A DNA stretch of 8,271 nucleotides from Desulfobacteraceae bacterium (GTDB lineage: Bacteria; Desulfobacterota; Desulfobacteria; Desulfobacterales; DAOWNP01), in the NCBI GenBank assembly GCA_030642545.1, contig DAOWNP010000097.1, positions 1 through 8,271 on the forward strand, given 5' to 3'. Position 1 is the first letter of the stretch. The number at the start of each line of letters is the position of its first letter. Positions 5,971 to 8,271 of this stretch are shown here, in pieces. The translations under genes and the position numbers were made by a program. Below the pieces are notes generated by a model. It saw nothing but the letters and a program-made list of their open reading frames with translations, made no database searches and was not told the origin of the DNA.

Positions 5971-6521
5971 TAGACACTCTCACCCTTTTTTAAAGATTCT
6001 CTCATATTTATTAATTGGGTCCTGATACTGCCATCTATAACAAGATCACCAATTTTTGTCACTATTCCACCAATAAGTGCTGTATCCTGTTTAACTTCCA
6101 ATATAACATCTTTACCGGTAACTTTAGATAATGCAACACGTATTTTTTCTACATTATCCTCCGGAAGTGCAGATGCAGAAATCATATCTGCACGGGCTAT
6201 CCCTTTAAATTCATCTGCAAGTTTCTGGTAGAAACTATCTATCTCTCCAACAAATCCCATTCGCCCTTTGGACAATAATAAGATAAAAAAAGTTTTCATG
6301 GTTTTAGAAAATTCAATTTTTTCCAAAACCCTCTGCAAAACATTCTTTCTTTTTTCAGCATCATAAAGGGGGTTACATATCGCATTTTTAAGGTCAGTTT
6401 CTCTGACCAAAAGATCAGAAAACCACCCAAGCTCATCTCTATACCCTTCTGTATTACCATCCTCTTTCCCAATAAGCATAAGTGCTTTAGCATAACGTCT
6501 TGCAATTACCAAATTTTTCAC
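5970..6521 (-). CDS. atpH: F1Fo ATP synthase subunit delta
   Basis: A 183-residue delta subunit, which joins the top of the alpha3beta3 head to the b/b' peripheral stalk. The N-terminal six-helix domain begins with the typical ARRYAKAL (7-14). The C-terminal part shows the family signature LIGGIVTKIGDLVIDGSIRTQL (149-170). The start is GTG at 6519-6521: the Met-Lys-Asn-Leu opening aligns with the family start, and GGTGG lies just upstream. The start shares one base with the atpF stop (TAGTG), and the end shares one base with the atpA start, so this gene is tightly coupled on both sides. Confidence 0.97.
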   Translation of the reverse strand: MKNLVIARRYAKALMLIGKEDGNTEGYRDELGWFSDLLVRETDLKNAICNPLYDAEKRKNVLQRVLEKIEFSKTMKTFFILLLSKGRMGFVGEIDSFYQKLADEFKGIARADMISASALPEDNVEKIRVALSKVTGKDVILEVKQDTALIGGIVTKIGDLVIDGSIRTQLINMRESLKKGESV

Positions 6522-7117
6522 TATTTCACCACCTTATCCAAATATTCATCCACCAGCCGTCCCTGATCATTCGGTGTAATATTTTGAACCAATATATCTT
6601 CAGCCTGCACAATTGCTTTTTCCAAAATATCTTTTTTTAGCTTTAATTTGGCCTGAGAAAATTCATACTTTATAGTTAATGCTGCCTGTTCTTCAAGTTT
6701 TGCAGCAGATTTTTCAGCTTCCTCAAGTACCCGTTTTTTGGCATCCTCACCCTGCTTTACATAATTGTCAAGAATCTCTTTTGCTTCCTGATCAAGCATA
6801 GCTATTTTTTCGGTATAACTCTTAAGCCTGGCCTCTGCTGCCTTTTTCTGATCTTCTAAATTACTTAACTGCTCTTTTATCCCATCTATACGAGAAGCAA
6901 GTGCTCCTGCTGCCGGCTTTTTTAACAAAAAAACAAGTCCTATAGCAAGAACAGCAAAATTCATAACTCTAAAAGTATCAGTACTTACCCACCCTTTAGC
7001 TTCTCCGTGCTCAGTATCTGATGATCCAATAGCCACACCTGAAAACGACAATAACAGGCAAATCATAAATATCAAAATCATTGATTTTGAAAAACACAAA
7101 CTAAATGATCTAAACAT
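6521..7117 (-). CDS. atpF: F1Fo ATP synthase subunit b, with signal-like N-terminal extension
   Basis: A 198-residue peripheral stalk subunit that holds F1 to the membrane a subunit. Residues 50-66 (RVMNFAVLAIGLVFLLK) form the normal membrane anchor. Residues about 75-165 are a long charged, Ala/Lys/Glu-rich helix for the b/b' coiled coil. The C-terminus (QAEDILVQNITPNDQGRLVDEYLDKV) is the delta-binding end. An extra hydrophobic segment (about 13-30, ending SGVAIG-SS) precedes the anchor and looks like a cleavable signal peptide. That would place the segment before the anchor outside the cytoplasm. The start is supported by GGAGG (7126-7130), eight bases before the ATG. The ATG overlaps the b' stop (TAATG). 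Confidence 0.94.
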   Translation of the reverse strand: MFRSFSLCFSKSMILIFMICLLLSFSGVAIGSSDTEHGEAKGWVSTDTFRVMNFAVLAIGLVFLLKKPAAGALASRIDGIKEQLSNLEDQKKAAEARLKSYTEKIAMLDQEAKEILDNYVKQGEDAKKRVLEEAEKSAAKLEEQAALTIKYEFSQAKLKLKKDILEKAIVQAEDILVQNITPNDQGRLVDEYLDKVVK

Positions 7118-7542
7118 TAAATGATCCTCCCTAAAAGCTTATTCCCTATAGATTTTGCAAAAACATCAACTTCTCCATAAAGTGTTTTTTCCACTTCTTG
7201 AGCTTCCTTTTTAATCTTTTCCTTAATCTTTTTCAATTCATCTCTGGCATGGTCATTAATTTTTTTAAGTAAATCAACTCCTTCATCCTCAGCGAGCTTA
7301 ATCAACGAATCTTTTTTTCTAATTCCTTTTACCCTGGCTTTTTTTATACCAGAATTATAATCTTCATTTTTTCTGCTTACTTCTTTTTCAGCTTTTTCAA
7401 CACTACCTTCCAGACCAGTAACCTTCTCATGCCTTTTTGCCAAAATCCCCCTAATAGGCTTGTAAACAAGCATATTCAAAGCAAAAATAAGCAAAACAAA
7501 ATTAATAACCTGATAAATAGCCGTAATATTAATGTCAATCAT
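7117..7542 (-). CDS. atpF': F1Fo ATP synthase subunit b'
   Basis: A 141-residue second b-type stalk subunit. A single N-terminal membrane segment (about 8-26, IYQVINFVLLIFALNMLVY) is followed by the family motif YKPIRGILAKR (27-37), then a continuous charged helix rich in Lys and Glu to about residue 125. It pairs with the following b protein as an unequal b/b' dimer, as known in photosynthetic bacteria, cyanobacteria and many Desulfobacterota. The C-terminal part is unusually rich in Lys/Glu (DELKKIKEKIKKEAQEVEKTL). The ribosome binding site is modest (GGGGAC, about nine bases upstream). It is the first gene of the atp run and overlaps atpF by one base. Confidence 0.93.
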   Translation of the reverse strand: MIDINITAIYQVINFVLLIFALNMLVYKPIRGILAKRHEKVTGLEGSVEKAEKEVSRKNEDYNSGIKKARVKGIRKKDSLIKLAEDEGVDLLKKINDHARDELKKIKEKIKKEAQEVEKTLYGEVDVFAKSIGNKLLGRII

Positions 7543-7587
7543 AATTTATAGTCCCCAACTAAAATTTTTTGATACCAAAAAAACACC

Positions 7588-7601
7588 ACTATATCAGTAT
7601 A
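7588..7601 (-). promoter_or_regulatory. Possible promoter for the atp operon
   Basis: The 98-base gap between the bactofilin gene and atpF' contains two adjacent -10-like boxes on the minus strand: TATACT (7596-7601), and TATAGT (7588-7593) preceded by TGA, giving an extended -10 form. No good -35 box stands 16-18 bases upstream of either. The position is right for the operon promoter, but transcription could equally come from upstream of rodA, since no convincing terminator follows the bactofilin gene. Confidence 0.28.
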
Positions 7602-7640
7602 ACCTTATCCAATTTTACTAAAAGTTTGCATTACCATTTA

Positions 7641-8105
7641 TCAGGTCATATTGTCAAAGAATTTTTGGATTTTTTTTACTTTTGGTTTATCTAAATCTTT
7701 AAATTCTATTTTAGCTTTTTTTTCTTCTTCTTTTTTTTCTTCTTCTTTTTTTTCAATACTTATTTTTTTCTTCATTTCACATTTACCATTAAAAGAAACA
7801 CCAGCATCTAAAACTACAACAGGTGAATAAATATCTCCATTTATCTTCGCAGGAGGATATACCTCAACACGGCTTTTAGCTTTTATCAATCCATTAACCC
7901 TGCCCATGATTATAGCAACATCAACATCTAAATCAGCATCAACTATTGACTTCTCTCCTATGATTACAGTACCTCTCTGACTATTAATTTTCCCTTTTAT
8001 ATTTCCATCAAGACGAATTGTTCCTTCAAAATTTATAGCTCCTTCTATTCTATCGTTTGACCCTATAAACGTTGTTACAGCCCCAGAACTTTTTTTCTTT
8101 TTCAT
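7641..8105 (-). CDS. Bactofilin family cytoskeletal protein
   Basis: A 154-residue polymer-forming protein of the bactofilin (DUF583) family. These proteins assemble as right-handed beta-helices without nucleotide and act as scaffolds for cell shape, polarity or wall enzymes. The core (about 11-110) starts TTFIGSNDRIEGAINFEGTIRLDGNIKGKI and continues with short repeating beta turns rich in Gly, Ile and Val. A basic N-terminus (MKKKK) and a highly charged tail flank it. The tail contains KKEEE repeats (119-130) and ends KVKKIQKFFDNMT. GGGAG lies just upstream of the ATG. It follows the RodA-type gene by 51 bases and is probably cotranscribed with it, which fits a role in elongation or shape. 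The exact role cannot be read from the sequence. Confidence 0.92.
   Translation of the reverse strand: MKKKKSSGAVTTFIGSNDRIEGAINFEGTIRLDGNIKGKINSQRGTVIIGEKSIVDADLDVDVAIIMGRVNGLIKAKSRVEVYPPAKINGDIYSPVVVLDAGVSFNGKCEMKKKISIEKKEEEKKEEEKKAKIEFKDLDKPKVKKIQKFFDNMT
7716..7754. repeat. 15-bp tandem repeat with A8 runs in the bactofilin tail
   Basis: The 15-bp unit (plus strand TTTTTTTTCTTCTTC) occurs at 7716-7730 and 7731-7745, with a nine-base partial third unit at 7746-7754. On the coding strand this is three runs of eight A separated by GAAGAAG, encoding KKEEE repeats. Unit changes keep the frame, whereas slippage within an A8 run would shift it. Confidence 0.85.
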
Positions 8106-8156
8106 ACTTGTCTCCCTGATAGAGTTAACATTTTTTTAAAAAACCGGAATAGGAAA

Positions 8157-8271
8157 TCACTCTTCAACTACAAGCCTTCTTGTACCAATATTAATTAATA
8201 TACTTATTCCCAGCATAGTAGTAAGAACAGAAGAGCCTCCATAACTGACTAGTGGCAAAGGAACTCCAACA
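8157..8271 (-). CDS. rodA: RodA-type SEDS glycosyltransferase, C-terminal end (partial)
   Basis: Only the last 37 codons and the TGA stop (8157-8159) are inside the window. The frame opens at the right edge with VGVPLPLVSYGGSS, the conserved loop of SEDS proteins before the last membrane helix, followed by a hydrophobic segment VLTTMLGISILINIG and a short basic then acidic cytoplasmic tail. PLPLVSYGGSS is nearer the RodA form than the FtsW form, which usually reads LPFISYGGSS. SEDS proteins polymerise peptidoglycan glycan strands from lipid II with a class B penicillin-binding partner. Its place before the bactofilin gene suggests a shape or elongation operon. Family certain, RodA versus another SEDS member less so. 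Confidence 0.85.
   Translation of the reverse strand, partial: VGVPLPLVSYGGSSVLTTMLGISILINIGTRRLVVEE

Noticed and set aside
8106..8156. T6/A7 run between the RodA-type gene and the bactofilin gene as a terminator
   Set aside because: The TTTTTTAAAAAAA stretch is self-complementary, but no stable GC-containing stem precedes it. The gap is only 51 bases, so cotranscription is more likely.
1..8271. CRISPR array, tRNA, rRNA, transposase or defence genes
   Set aside because: A read of both strands found no regularly spaced repeats, cloverleaf-like segments, rRNA motifs or recognisable recombinase or defence proteins.

Overview
The window is AT-rich, and every gene lies on the minus strand, so transcription runs from the right edge (8271) to the left (1). 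The core is a seven-gene F1Fo ATP synthase cluster in the order b', b, delta, alpha, gamma, beta, epsilon (7542 to 1603). Three things point to an AT-rich Desulfobacterota (deltaproteobacterial) genome, probably Desulfobacterales-like: separate b' and b subunits, no a or c subunit genes in the run, and a nucleotidyltransferase of the GlmU type right after epsilon. This placement is inferred from gene order and protein style, not from a marker gene.

Layout, read in the direction of transcription. The right edge holds the last 37 codons of a SEDS-family gene of RodA type (cell-wall elongation). A bactofilin follows (8105-7641), so the two envelope/shape genes sit directly upstream of the ATP synthase. 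b', b, delta and alpha are joined by three one-base stop/start overlaps. Gamma and beta are each preceded by an AT-rich gap (75 and 48 bases). Epsilon starts just after beta. The 473-base stretch 1602-1130 has no convincing gene. It holds a copy of a 24-bp repeat, a 173-bp imperfect palindrome that looks like a foldback/MITE-type element, a terminator-like hairpin whose stem fits minus-strand RNA best, and an extended -10 promoter candidate for the next gene. That gene (1129-386) has only the uridylyltransferase half of GlmU, with its active-site residues present but no acetyltransferase domain. After it comes a promoter with near-consensus boxes and a small coiled-coil gene (330-49) that resembles ZapB-type division proteins.

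How the genes fit together: the cluster supplies the F1 sector and the peripheral stalk of ATP synthase. The membrane a subunit and c ring must be encoded elsewhere. The flanking genes concern peptidoglycan precursor supply (GlmU N-domain), wall synthesis (RodA), a shape/polarity scaffold (bactofilin) and possibly division (ZapB-like). The strangest feature is an exact 24-bp direct repeat that lies just past the stop codon of epsilon and again just past the stop codon of the coiled-coil gene. The two copies bracket the truncated glmU, the coiled-coil gene and the palindromic element. No CRISPR array, tRNA, rRNA or transposase gene is visible, and nothing here amounts to a clearly new multi-gene system.
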